DNA of 64,000 nt, taken from the NCBI GenBank assembly GCA_027422505.1, contig JAPQWV010000001.1, forward strand, positions 8,680,001 to 8,744,000, written 5' to 3'. This document shows, piece after piece, positions 13,901-24,655 of the stretch (position 1 is the first letter of the stretch; the number at the start of each line of letters is the position of its first letter). Both the position numbers and the translations under genes were made by a program. The stretch comes from Craterostigma plantagineum. Lineage: Eukaryota; Streptophyta; Magnoliopsida; Lamiales; Linderniaceae. The notes under the pieces were generated by a model, which ran no database searches, was not told the origin of the DNA, and saw only the letters and a program-made list of their open reading frames with translations.

Positions 13901-15805
13901 TTGTGTCAGGTTGATGTCATATATCATAGTTGACTTGAGTTTTGGTATTTATTTCATAATATGACTGTAAGCGTATAATTTTAATATGTTTAGCGTACCT
14001 TCTAGTCTGTATTTGTTATAGCTTGTACACTATACCACTTTTACATTGTTGCCAAAACTTGACACGCTCAAATACTAGCAAGTGTACTAGGTCGTGCAAG
14101 TATTAAAACGAACGAAGTCCGAGTATCGATCCACGAAGACAACTCAATTACTTCTAAGATTTCTAATATAATTTAGACTAAGGGATAAGTTTTGATTATT
14201 TGGTTAAAAGAGATAAAAGCGCAAATAATAAAATAGACGAAAATAAAATAAATGAGAATAGAGCAATTAACGACGAACGTGATCAAGACACATGCTCGGC
14301 ATGAACTATTCCTAAGTCTTCATGCAATCTCATCTATCTAATCAACATGAATTAAGTCAAGGTGAAATTTCCTAATATATGTGCTACCCGTTATTCACGT
14401 AACGAGCAACCCTACGTAAATAGCGAATCAATCAACTATATTACTATATGACTGTAGTTCCTACACGTGCATTTGATCTTCCTGAAATTTCCCGAGTTTA
14501 GGCGCTAACGTCTCGGAAACCACACATACGAAATCGAATTCCATCTCTGATCGATTTTACGTAGTAATGTTCGATATTTTGATATAACCTTTTTAATCAC
14601 CCTTTCGGTCTCACGTACTAGGTCAAGAATCGTGTGCGCGGTGGCCGATCACACACACGTCAATAAACTCAAATAAAGAACATATAACTTAAATCATATG
14701 ATTAAATAAGATAATAATAGCGTTAATACGTAGTCATAACTCGGCCTGACACGGCCTCAATCACAAAGAAACTAGGCTAGAATATTCATAAACGAAAACG
14801 ACAATGAATCAAAAGAAAACATTGTCGAAAATGAAATATTAAAAGGTAAGAAATTCGCCATCGTTACGGTGCTCGACTTGTCTCACTCTTAGCCGTCGTT
14901 TGTATTTCTTGCAGCCGTACGTTCTCAGCCCTCGACTCTTTTTTCGCCGTCAAGAGCTCTTTTTTATTCGCTGTATTCGTTGCTTTTCTTTTCAGCCGTC
15001 CCCAGTCTGCTTCTTTTTCTCTGACGTATCCCAAAGCTCCCATTTCTATTCTGTTTTGGTCCTTTAAATAGAAATTAGAAGATTTTCTTTCGTTTCTTGA
15101 TTTATCCCTAGAAAAATCTCATTTCTGATTTGATTTTTTTAAATCAAGTCTCCTCCTTGATTCTCTTGCTTCCCATGCCAATAGGTTCTTCAAAATAGAA
15201 TTAAGTGGTAAAATTGCAGATTCGCCACATTACTTCTGAAAATTACACAAAGGGTCCCGAAGTGCTAATGGCATATGCATGGCAACGCGCGGTGATTCTT
15301 TGCTTGCTTGAGCTACTTGCTTGACTTATTAAGTGTGAACTCCGTGGTTTCCGATCTTGATTTTATTGGCCTGTCTCACATTCGAATCTTTCCGTTTCGA
15401 TTATTTGTTCGATATCTGTCAAACGAGAGGTATGCATGCAAATGTATAATATTCGAGTATATTATAATAAGTAACGATCGAAAATACGCTTTTACGGTGT
15501 ATAAAAATAGCGTAGAATCCTAACTTATCATCGTATAAAACAAATACATGCCTAACAAAACTTACATAAGCAATCACTACAAAAAATGCTCGTAATCAAA
15601 ATATTCAAAGACGAATGAACTTATATGTAACGGATGACCCAAAAAGTGTCATACCTAATATGCAACATATATTAAAAAGACAAAGTTTGATTATAAAATT
15701 ATATTTTAATGATTCAACAAATGGTGTTGTGAGCTATTGAGATGTTCCAGTCAGCAAAACTCAGCATAAAAATTTGGTGGATCGAACGATCACACGCTAT
15801 GGAGA
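10984..15805. other. AT-rich noncoding DNA, copy 1
   Basis: I find no gene here. At 11571 the sequence GGGTGCGTTTGGTCC resembles the terminus of a PIF/Harbinger- or hAT-type MITE, but no clear matching end was found. From 14058 a stretch with 'ctagcaagtgtactaggtcg' and 'gagtatcgatccacgaagac' has the look of a dispersed plant LTR-type repeat; its limits are not visible. Several copies of GGTAC(A/G) and TCTGACA words recur between 12000 and 13950 without regular spacing. Confidence 0.5.
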
Positions 15806-16915
15806 TTAAAGAACCTTTCTTCGATAATAGTTGACATCCTTTTTCTTTGGCAGTCTGCATTTTTTGGCAAAGTGTCCAACTTTCCCACAATTGAAGCATT
15901 TTCCAGCTTGAGGGACGGTTTCAGGGTTCTGTTCTTCATCATGAGCCTTTCCCTTTGAATTAGAGGAAGTTCTTTGACGGTGGATGGATGAGATCCAGGC
16001 TTCTTATAGTATTTCTTTTGTACGAAGTTTGAGACCAAAGCGAGTTGTTTTGCAAGTTCCTTGAGTGTGATTTCCTTATCCCCATGTTTTGTGACATCCT
16101 GTTCTCCATCAGTGTCTGAATCTCTCCTTCCTGAACTTGAGATGTCTGGATGATCTCCTTGTCCTTTGATTGCTTCCTTGATGATCGTTCAGTCATAAGT
16201 GCGAGTGTGTCGCTTCCCACTGGCCTAGCTTCCTTCCTTCTTTTCTCCACGTAATTGGAGTGTTGATTGAGATGGTCGAATAAGGTGTGGATACTAACTT
16301 TGGTCAAATCGTTCATTTATCTCATCATGATTGCTGTTGCTTCCCATTCTGGATGAAGTGATCCAAGGAACTTGATGTTGATCTGCATTACATTTTTCGT
16401 AATTCCATTCATTTTTAGTTCATTTAGGAGAACAAGAAATCGGTGGAAGGTTTCTTGAAGAGTTTCTCCTTTGTTTGCCAGAAAGCGATCGTAAGAGATG
16501 AGGGTATTTGCCATCCTTGCCATTGTGTTCACCTATGTTCCCTGCATCATGATCTGTAGGGCATCCCACATTTCTTTTGAACTTTCACCACATTCGAGTT
16601 GCATCAGAACGTCGTTGGGAATGGCTTGCATCATGTATAATTTTGCGACTTTATCGGCCTTAAGTCGCAGGTTTTCTTCGTCATTGCATTGGTCAACAGT
16701 CTTCAAGATACTCTGTGCTTCTCTTGCAGGGGTGGTAGTGCTTGTGGCTGGGATAATGGTCAGTACTGCTTAAGTCCATTGTAAATAGATTCAAGTAGGT
16801 TATCAGAAGTGTCCTTGCTTTCTATGAAGTTGATAAACCTTCTCTTCCAAACTGCATACTATCCGTGTCGGATGATAGGAGGTCTAACATCATTACCCAT
16901 GCTAAAGGAGTCCAT
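15806..16915 (-). pseudogene. Ty1/copia gag remnant with CCHC knuckle, copy 1
   Basis: The minus strand encodes a decayed Ty1/copia Gag. It starts with ATG at 16915. A YAVWKRRF block follows at ~16855 directly after an in-frame TAG, then a UBN2-type Gag core (16760-16320, including 'LQETFHRFLVLLNELKMNGI') broken by stop codons at ~16531 and ~16317. A zinc knuckle CFNCGKVGHFAKKC lies at ~15900-15860, and a stop at 15806. No protease, integrase or RT follows, so the element is truncated after gag. The related leader, PBS and 5' LTR lie upstream (16916-18197). It is not functional. Confidence 0.85.
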
Positions 16916-17910
16916 TTCTTGTGTTTTGGATGTGATCGTTAACGTGTAATGTGAGGAAAGGTTAATTGAAATCAAAAGTTGGGCCAAAACTTAATTTTGA
17001 GAATTTGACTTTGACTTAAGGGTTTGGTTCACGAATTTGGACAGGAATGTGAATTCGCAATGGGAATTGGTTCAAGTTCGTGAGATAATAAGGGTTCGTG
17101 AAATTCAATTCGAAGACTTAGATTTCGCGAAGTGAAGGATGCGAAGTGAGTTGAGAGGTTGATTCTCAAAAGATGACCTTGATTCGCGAAGTGGGCTAGT
17201 TCTTTGAGTTCGCAAACAGGTTGAGGTTCGTGAAGACGATTCGCGACTTGATCTAAAGTTCTGTCTCTTTCACTGGTTGGCGAACTGAATTCGCGAAGTA
17301 GTTTGATCGCGAATTTATCTGAAGGTTCGCGAACTTAAACTGTGACACAATTTTGCGAAGTGATGAGAGAATTCGCGAATTGCAATTCGTGAAGTTGACT
17401 CACGAAGTTGAGTGTTGACTTTCTGAGAACTCGTGAAATTCCAACCCGCGAAACTCTAATTTGCGAAGTTTCTGAACTCTAATCACGTAACCCTGATTCG
17501 TGGAATGGTGGATTCGCGAAGAATGTTGGAAACACTGATTCATGAATGACTTGATACCTTCAATTCACGTTCAACCCTTAGTCTGAAATCGTGAAAATCC
17601 CTAACAAGCGCACTGGATTCGTGGCACTGGTTCGCAAGCTGAGAATTGGTGAGCTTAAACCCAAAACCAAGCGCGTTCGCGAGTTCAAGAACAGACTGAA
17701 TAACAGAGCTGTTCTTCAACTTTTCAGACAAAAATCCAACAAATTTCAGAACTGATAGCTGCACATAAAACTGCCTTAACACATCAGAACAGCCTCCGAA
17801 AGTAGCTTAAACCCACGAGTTTGAGCTTTGTAACGAAAGCTGAAAAATCACAAGAACTCACACTGCCGATTCTTTAAAGCTTGAAATGAAGTTTCCTCAC
17901 CTACACGCTT
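16916..17910 (-). other. Leader of copia remnant, rich in TTCGCGAA, copy 1
   Basis: This ~1 kb lies between the PBS and the gag start. It carries at least six perfect TTCGCGAA palindromes plus many one-base variants (TTCGTGAA, TTCACGAA, TTTGCGAA) at irregular 20-60 bp spacing, densest at 17120-17530. It has no convincing coding potential; the 80-codon open frame at 17540-17782 shows no known motif. Confidence 0.7.
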
Positions 17911-17922
17911 GCTCTGATACCA
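17911..17922 (-). other. Primer-binding site (initiator tRNA-Met type), copy 1
   Basis: The minus strand reads TGGTATCAGAGC, the standard PBS of plant copia elements, two bases inside the LTR end at 17925. Confidence 0.92.
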
Positions 17923-17924
17923 CT

Positions 17925-18197
17925 TGTAATTCCAGATTATCCAAGAACACTTCAATAGATTAAACCTTCGTAGAATGTGAATAGTATGTTTTTAGGTTTA
18001 GTGTTGAATACGTGAGATTTTAGCAAATGAAAACTTGGTTAAAAACTTGTTAGGGTTAAGCTTAAATACCTTCATTGGGCCCCTAACAAGCCCATTACAA
18101 CGACAACCATCTACGTACAATAAAGCGTATAAAATACATCATAAAGAAATAGCAAGACTTAGAATAAATATTGGACACTTCTAAAATATTCCTAACA
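17925..18197 (-). mobile_element. 5' LTR of copia remnant, copy 1 (273 bp)
   Basis: On the minus strand the LTR starts TGTTAGGAATATTTTAG and ends TGGAATTACA, directly before the PBS. It belongs with the gag remnant at 15806-16915. No second LTR is seen downstream, so this is a 5'-end fragment (LTR + leader + gag) of about 2.4 kb. Confidence 0.88.
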
Positions 18198-19184
18198 CCT
18201 CCAATGAACGATTTATGATCTCATCTCTCGTTCAATCCCGGTGTGGCATTTTTATTTCAAATTTTCACCCATTCGAACCAAAACTGTTGAACCAAATCGG
18301 TATTTGATTCGCTTTAGCATTCGATTTCTTACTTGATTAGGATTGTTAGTTCTAGATTTGAATTATTAGCTCTAGATTATTGCATTTAATGTTTAATTTG
18401 GGGGATTTTTAGGTTGTTGCTCGATTAGGGCTTTTTGAAGCTTAAGTTGGGTCTTTTCTTTTCATTTTTCTTGTAGGTTTTCAACAAGAAATTACGATTC
18501 TATTTTTGAGAAGCTGTCAGTTTATTTTGGTACATCTTGCTTACAATTTAGTAAAATAAATGCATCATAATGGTACGATGTGTTGTTGTAGATGGACTGT
18601 ATGCTTGAACAGAATGATAATTGAATTTGATTACTTAGCAATGGTAATTTATTTTGCAATGGTCATTTTCCGTTTATGCAGTAACATATTCCGATGTATT
18701 TTTTTATTTTATTTAATTGTGTATTTAATACCCGAGTCCCGCGAGTAAGCTGACCAATAAATTTACATGCATATTATGTGCTTATGTGGCTCATATTTTG
18801 TGTATATAATTAGTTGCTCACATTATAATTGACTTGTTGGGAAATATTGGGACTTAGAATATTTCGAAAGGATGAGAAGGTGTGAGATGGGATTTTCGAA
18901 AGAATGATTTCGAAATAGTAGACTTTCGAAAAGAAATTGTGAAGTTGAAATTTCGAAGTAGATAGAGTATAAAAATTTCGAGAGACATGAGATTGCGAAA
19001 ATTAGATCTTCGAAAGGTAGGATTTTCGAATGAGTGTGAGTTGCAAAAACTAGATTATTAATGAAGGAGGTTTTCGATAGATAGTAGATTTGTAAATTTA
19101 GATTTGAATGGGGAGATTTTTGCAACCTAAGAATTTTTGCAAAGGCTAGTATCGAAAACTAGTTAAGGGGAAACTATTTTAATA
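18198..19184. other. AT-rich noncoding DNA with TTTCGAAA-like words, copy 1
   Basis: I find no gene here. Between 18860 and 19090 the word TTTCGAA(A) or TTTTCGA recurs about every 15-30 bp on the plus strand. The 100-codon minus-strand frame at 18823-19125 arises from this repeat and shows no family motif. Confidence 0.5.
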
Positions 19185-19425
19185 CTACCTCCGTCCCAAA
19201 CCATTTTGGACATTTTACTATATCGGGCGTCCCAAATCGTTTTGGACATTTCCTTTTATAGCAAAAAACTACCACAAACAATCAATATAATATTATTAAA
19301 TATTCTTAAAAGAAGTGTCAAAATACACACTTTTTACCTTTAATTGTACTATATTATTAAAATATCCAATTTCTTAAAAACCGTGTCATACCCCAAATGT
19401 CCGAAACGGTTTGGGACGGAGGGAG
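19185..19425. mobile_element. Stowaway-like MITE, copy 1 (241 bp)
   Basis: The terminal inverted repeats are CTACCTCCGTCCCAAACC at the left and, reverse-complemented, CTCCCTCCGTCCCAAACC at the right (17/18 identical). They match the plant Stowaway (Tc1/mariner) terminus. TA flanks both ends (19183-19184 and 19426-19427). Internal sub-terminal 'ttttggacatt' repeats are also inverted. No coding. Confidence 0.93.
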
Positions 19426-21293
19426 TAATAAAATAACATATGTTACATGAGGTTAAGATAAACATTAATAAAGTAGGGGTCGATGTCATTTGTTTATCAT
19501 AACACGCAAACCATAGGTTAAGAAAGAAGGAAAATAATTCATATCATTAGCAAAACTTTCGAAAACTCAAGTAGGGAGAAAACAAAGAACTTGAACATTG
19601 ACCATCCTTAAGCTTGGAGAAGGCATAATATTTTACCATGATTTTTCGGTTTAGTTCATGTTTTAACATGTTCTAAGTATTAGCATGCACGAAAATTTCA
19701 AAAGGTTCATGTTTAATATAAATTCTGGTTTTCGAAGGTCTGAAATATTTTGAAGTTCTTATGGTATTCATCGTGTTCTTGAGGAAATGATATTTTGATC
19801 GAAGGTTTTAAGATTTTTGAATGTTATAAGTGTTTTAGGAATCAGATTTTCGGATGATTAGGTTTAAGTTTGTTTGTGATAATTAATTTTCGGGTATGAT
19901 AGCATAGTTTCGAAATTGATAAAACTTTCGGGCATGTCATTGTTTATGGGAATTTAATTTTCGGATAGACATAAGTTTTCGGCAATTCAAGTTTTTGGGC
20001 TTTGTAAAGTTTTCGAGATTGTTGTAATTTTCAGGCATGGAATAAAATTTTCGATACTTGGTTTTCGAACAATTAAAGTTTTCGGGTATGTTATAAAGTT
20101 TTCGGGACTTTCGAAAATTTTCGGGTGTAAAGGAAGTTTTCGAAATTTTGGTCGATGCGGGCCAAAATTTTTCGCATAAGTGATAGAGTTCAGGCCGAAA
20201 ACAATTTTTGTGCTTAGGTGAAACGACCCTACTCCCTAAATACGTATATTGGCGGGTTTACGTAGCGTATGCAGCGGAAAACCCATTCAATAAAAACTTT
20301 TTAAAACATAATAATAACATGTACTGGGCCGAAGCCCAAAAATCTAACCCGAAAGTATGAAATTGTGTTACAAACACACACATTTATAATTTAGACCGAA
20401 GCCCAATTATTAAAAGTATGAAACACAAATTGAGAATACTCCACAGGTCACGTCCCCATGTACTGCCCGCACTCAAAAGTCCGTGGAGTCACCGCCATCA
20501 GCCGCCTCACCTACATACGTAAACCCTGAGCTTTTGCCGAGTAGATGAAAAACTGCAATGCAAATGCTCTCACACCCAATCCCGACTTATCTCACAAATA
20601 TACACATTCGACTCTTTTCTCATATCTTATTTCATCACGTCACATCAGGGCCCGAGGCTTAGGAACTAAAGGCAACACGCGCGTGCAGGGGTCCGTAGCT
20701 CGGGAGGCCCCACTCCCAAGGGGGTCAGTAGCTCGGGAGGCCCCACTCCCCATATAAAGTGCGCCTTAGTTCTAACCTCACTCATACAACTCGTCGACCA
20801 TCACTCGGTTATAATCTACCCCACTCAATGTCACTGTACAATATTACCATGACTTCGCACTCCCCTCGTAACAAGTGTATGCAAATGCCGTGCAAGTAAA
20901 ATGCAACATATAAAAAAATGCAACATATTCTCCCCACATTTATATATTACATATCTGCCCGAAACCGTAACCACCAACTTCCTCCCGATTTTATACTAAA
21001 AGTTCTAAGTTTAATTCTTTCTACCTTACGGCTATAATTTCACAATTGATCCCTAATTTAAAATATTTTAAATTCTAACGCAGTTTTAGTTTAAGTTCCA
21101 AAAATATTTGAGAAATTATTAAATCTTTCTCAAATTTAAAACATTTCAAAATATATCGCAGATTTTTCAGAAATTACAAATTTGCCCCAAGATTTTGAAA
21201 ATTCACGATTAACCCTAACCGAAATATATAATGTTTATTCACGATTCACGATTAACATAAAGACCCCAACCGAATTTTAAAAAATTTAGTAAA
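19426..21293. other. TTTTCGGG-rich noncoding DNA to end of duplication, copy 1
   Basis: Noncoding. From 19690 to 20180 the words TTTTCGGG, TTTTCGAA and TTTTCGG recur roughly every 15-30 bp, in one orientation. At 20688-20751 there are two tandem units of ~32 bp around 'gtagctcgggaggccccact'. The tail (20930-21293) is AT-rich with repeated 'aaattcacgatt'-type words. Homology to copy 2 stops after TAGTAAA at 21293. Confidence 0.6.
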
Positions 21294-21984
21294 AGGTGTC
21301 TACTATGCAAGTGCGGTATTCCAACTCCAATCTACCAGATAGAGCAGATAGACAGAACTCAAGAAGAGCTAACCACCGAGAGTGATCCACCATACCTTCT
21401 CCGTTCTTGCGAGAAGATCTACCATCTCTACCAACTGTATGTAGAGAAGTACAAGGATCCTCAAGGCTTTATCAAGAAGGAAGGGCTCGAGGGGGACTCT
21501 ATAGGTTCATGGTGCGCCAAGTCAAGTTCTTTGCCGCACACGACCTTCAGATGGATCTGGAGAGCAACATGAAGAAGGTCGACATGACTGCTCCGCATAA
21601 TAAAGACCTGAGGTCGAAGGCTTCCCCAACATCACGTACACATAAGCTCAGTCTTAGCAATCACCTACCACAATCCAAATTGTTTTAAAAAATAGGTTGA
21701 CGCTGAAGACAGAAGTCAATAAATCCTGTGATGGGAGGCTCAAAGTAATCAGGAAGAATATAGAGAAGAGATTGGAAGAGATTAATAAAGAATACCATGC
21801 TGCATCTTCACAGGTTTTGTGAGAGAACAACCACTTCTGATGGAACTACTTGAAGCTATTGAGGATCGAATAGAGCTGAGGAACACCATCAGAAACTACG
21901 AGCATGCACCAGGCTTGCACAGGTCGTTCTATGCCCGACGAGGACAGATAGCGCGGAAGGCAATCAGCAGCACAATGGGGAAAA
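21294..21984 (+). pseudogene. Unrecognised coding-like remnant ending in a polypurine tract
   Basis: This is the first unique sequence after the duplication. The plus strand has protein-like composition in shifting frames: around 21400-21480 it reads 'KIYHLYQLYVEKYKDPQGF', after a frameshift near 21490 'LYRFMVRQVKFFAAHDLQMD', and near the end 'YEHAPGLHRSFYARRGQIAR' before a stop at 21984-21988. I do not recognise the family. A purine tract AATGGGGAAAA (21974-21984) and an LTR-like block follow at once, so it is most likely the 3' coding end of an LTR element of unusual type. A host or viral origin cannot be excluded by eye. Confidence 0.5.
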
Positions 21985-22336
21985 TGTAGAATATAAGATA
22001 TAATTGTGCTATGATTTTTATTAGATGTCTTCGATGTTTGGGGCTTTTATTGTATTAGTCCATAGTTTAGGACTCGTTTGATATTTATACCAAGTTTGTT
22101 TGGTATAAATAGCATTGTAATCATTGAGCTTAATAGAGAAAGTTTTAGAATTTGATCGGAAGGGCTGACAAATTCGATCCTAGAGAGAGAAACAACAAAC
22201 ACTTTCTCACACTAGAAGATTCTCTCTCGTGCTCTTCATAGAAAGGTTTATATCGAAATTCAATTAAACAATTCTAACCGATTATCTTAGAATTCTTGCC
22301 TAGGATCGTAGTGTTTGATAATCTAGGGACCTAACA
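21985..22336 (+). mobile_element. 3' LTR (plus strand, 352 bp) of an unassigned LTR element
   Basis: It starts TGTAGAATATAAG directly after a polypurine tract and ends GGGACCTAACA, giving TGT…ACA termini. A TATA-like GGTATAAATAG lies near 22110. No matching 5' LTR is in the window. It abuts a minus-strand copia PBS at 22342, so two elements are joined here. Confidence 0.65.
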
Positions 22337-22341
22337 ACCTC

Positions 22342-22691
22342 GCTCTGATACCAATTGAAGTAAAATATGTGCCTAAGAGTGGGTGAGGTGAACTAGGCTA
22401 TCAAAAACTTTTTGCTTCTTTGATAAAAAATCTTTAAAATGAGACAGTGGAATTAAAATGTTTGATGGATATTCCCTTAAAAGCAGTTTCCTGGTTTTTA
22501 AAAGTTAATCGAGTGGAACCTTGTGCGTGCAACTGAACTGAAAAGTAAAGAACACCAGGATTTATAGAGGTTATATCACCAAGTAGGGTTTAGTCCTCTC
22601 CTTGAGGTTTGCTCCTAAAGAGTTTGATCAATCCACTATAATGTTACTGTAGTTGGTTCCAGAAGTGATCAATCGCCATTACACAACCGAG
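22342..22691 (-). mobile_element. Copia PBS and 5' LTR fragment (minus), interrupted
   Basis: TGGTATCAGAGC on the minus strand at 22342-22353 is a tRNA-Met-type PBS. Two bases away an LTR ends in CA on the minus strand (plus strand 22356, TGAAGTAAAATATGTGCC). The sequence after this runs into the insertion of another element at 22692 and resumes at 26944. The outer limit of this LTR could not be placed. Confidence 0.65.
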
Positions 22692-24642
22692 TGTTAGGAA
22701 TATGCCTCGAATGCTATACGAGGATTATATTGTATAGGGCATTAGATTATTTATCGTTCGACCTTTTGTTTAAATAGGATAATTTCGTGTGTTTAATGAA
22801 AGGCATTGTTCGTTTATTGAATATAAGAGTTCTTTACTTAGCATTCGGTAAAGAAATAAATGAACAAACCCAAATGTGTCGAGTTGAGTCATGTTCTCGA
22901 TGGGTACGAGAGAGGAAGGCACCAGTGGACTCTTAACCTCGAACATTAAAAGTCCGTAAGCATGAGGCTCCAGTTGGGTGCAAGATACACCGATCACGGC
23001 TTATTTGTCGATGACCTATCGTGTGCAGATATCCCGCTTGGAAGCGGGGGTCATGACTTGTGATACGAATCGAATCAAGGGAAGCGGGGTCATGACTTGT
23101 GATACGAATCGAATCAAGGGATTGACCTGTTCCATGGACACTGACTCACGGGTCGTGCGATCGAACATGGCTTATTACTCAAGGAGTGTCAATGAGCGAC
23201 GACAACACTGTAGTAGTCTACGTGAACGTTAGATCGAAAGGGGCTTTGACGGAGTTGACTTCGATGTCTTCACTGTCACTGGTTTCCCTCGACCCGATTT
23301 GCTATTGCATGGGTGAGCGGGCCAGATGCGGTCTTGATGACGATTTGTGGTTGCCTGGCTTATACCGCCGAGTACGGATTCACAGTCTCACAAGTAATCC
23401 AGATAAGTGTCCTATGAGCCACAGCGATGGGAAATTACGAAATCGTTGGCCTATGTATTGAACTAACTCATGTGAGACATGGAGTGTAGTTTGGTAATTT
23501 ACCTCGTCTCCGTTTTATCATAGAATCGAGTTTAGTGAGTTTGACATAGACCATGGCTCTCACTTGATTGGGACACTGCTGAAGGGTTGATACGTAGCAC
23601 TGTTATCTATAGTGAGGTTCTGGAATAAAGAGTGGGTCGAAATATGCACTCGAATCGGGTTACGGTCCGGTACTGCGGGATTGGCTAGTAATTACTGGAC
23701 TCTTAAATTCCTCCCTTGCCGATTGAGTGGAGCCTAGAGAGTCGGGCTTAAAAAGGTTTATCAACGCGTACTGATAAGGAGAGAAAGTGTTTTGGACCTT
23801 AACGGACCTTGGGCCGTTGGGCCAGGCCTTAATGGGCCTCGGGCCATTTATTGGATCGGAGTTGGACTTCTTATGAAACTGGCTTTAAGACTTGGGCTTG
23901 GCGAAGTGATAAATGGGCTTGAGGATAAAATAGGATTTCACCTTAAGCTAATTTCGAAAAATGCCTTTGAGGTATTTTTGGAATTTGCATATTTGATATA
24001 AATAAATATGGAATAAATATTTAGAATATTATTTATTTAAATTTCGAAATTAATCTAGGATTAAGTTTCGAATTCCATACCATATTTTAAAATATATTTA
24101 GTTTGACTTGGTATTTAAGTTAGTTTTCGAATAATAGCAAGTTTCCTTTAGTTTGGATTTGAAATTCAAAAGAGAGTAAGATGTGGCAAAAATCTCTCAC
24201 ACTTTAATGACTAAGTATCAAAATCCAAGCCTTTAAATAGGCTAAGAATTTCGTACTCCATATGAAGAGAAAGCAAGTGATTTTCGAAATCAACTAAAGG
24301 CACAAAACGCACACCGAACGCACACACTTTTCTCCCACGCGACGGCTCGGTTCTCTCTAGCCATCTTTAGAGAACTGACGCCGTGGTACACTGCGAGGTC
24401 GGCGTGATGATCTAGTGCCCTCCACCACCATCGACGAAGTCTTGATGAAAAGGACGAGGAGCTGCCACTCGCTGCCACTCGCTTCAACTGGTAATTCTCT
24501 ACGGGTTTGACCCGCCCTATTACATGTCTATGTGATACTATTCTGATTCGAGCAACGAGGGCAATCGGGGAACCCGAAAAATTTTTGTTCCGCACCATAC
24601 CCGGGGAAGTGGCATATCCGGGAGGCACCGGGTAACCCAACA
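22692..24642 (+). mobile_element. 5' LTR of the deleted copia element (1951 bp)
   Basis: It begins TGTTAGGAATATGCC and ends GTAACCCAACA, so it has inverted TGTT/AACA ends. It is long for a copia LTR. Inside, 23040-23119 is a tandem duplication of ~40 bp (unit containing 'ggtcatgacttgtgatacga'). Confidence 0.9.
23040..23119. repeat. Two-copy ~40-bp tandem repeat in LTR
   Basis: The unit GGAAGCGGGG(G)TCATGACT… through CGAATCAAG occurs twice back to back; the copies differ by one G in a run. Confidence 0.9.
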
Positions 24643-24643
24643 G

Positions 24644-24655
24644 TGGTATCAGAGC
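24644..24655 (+). other. Primer-binding site (tRNA-Met type) of deleted copia element
   Basis: TGGTATCAGAGC lies one base after the LTR end at 24642, in the plus orientation, agreeing with the plus-strand gag start near 26522. Confidence 0.93.

Larger units (their letters stand above)
1..21293 (+). repeat. Large direct duplication, copy 1 (21.3 kb)
   Basis: Base 1 aligns with 31552 and base 21293 with 52917. The two copies stay collinear throughout, with an offset drifting from 31551 to about 31624 because of small indels. Every element in copy 1 (CYP59 exons 1-13, chromovirus, minisatellite, copia remnant, Stowaway MITE) recurs in order in copy 2. The left limit of the unit lies outside the window. 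Differences are nearly all 1-2 base length changes, often in homopolymers, and copy 1 is usually the shorter. The few base changes I saw include a g/t near 21109 and a shifted g/c pair near 18816. Confidence 0.97.

Noticed and set aside
17540..17782. 80-codon minus frame (101 codons in copy 2)
   Set aside because: It lies in a copia leader, changes its end with a one-base indel between the copies, and matches no family.
17911..17922. TGGTATCAGAGC as part of a tRNA-Met gene
   Set aside because: No tRNA cloverleaf surrounds it here or at 22342 or 24644; each site adjoins an LTR end and is a primer-binding site.
22978..23461. Plus frames of 84-91 codons in the long LTR
   Set aside because: They include a 40-bp tandem duplication, show no domain, and lie fully within an LTR.
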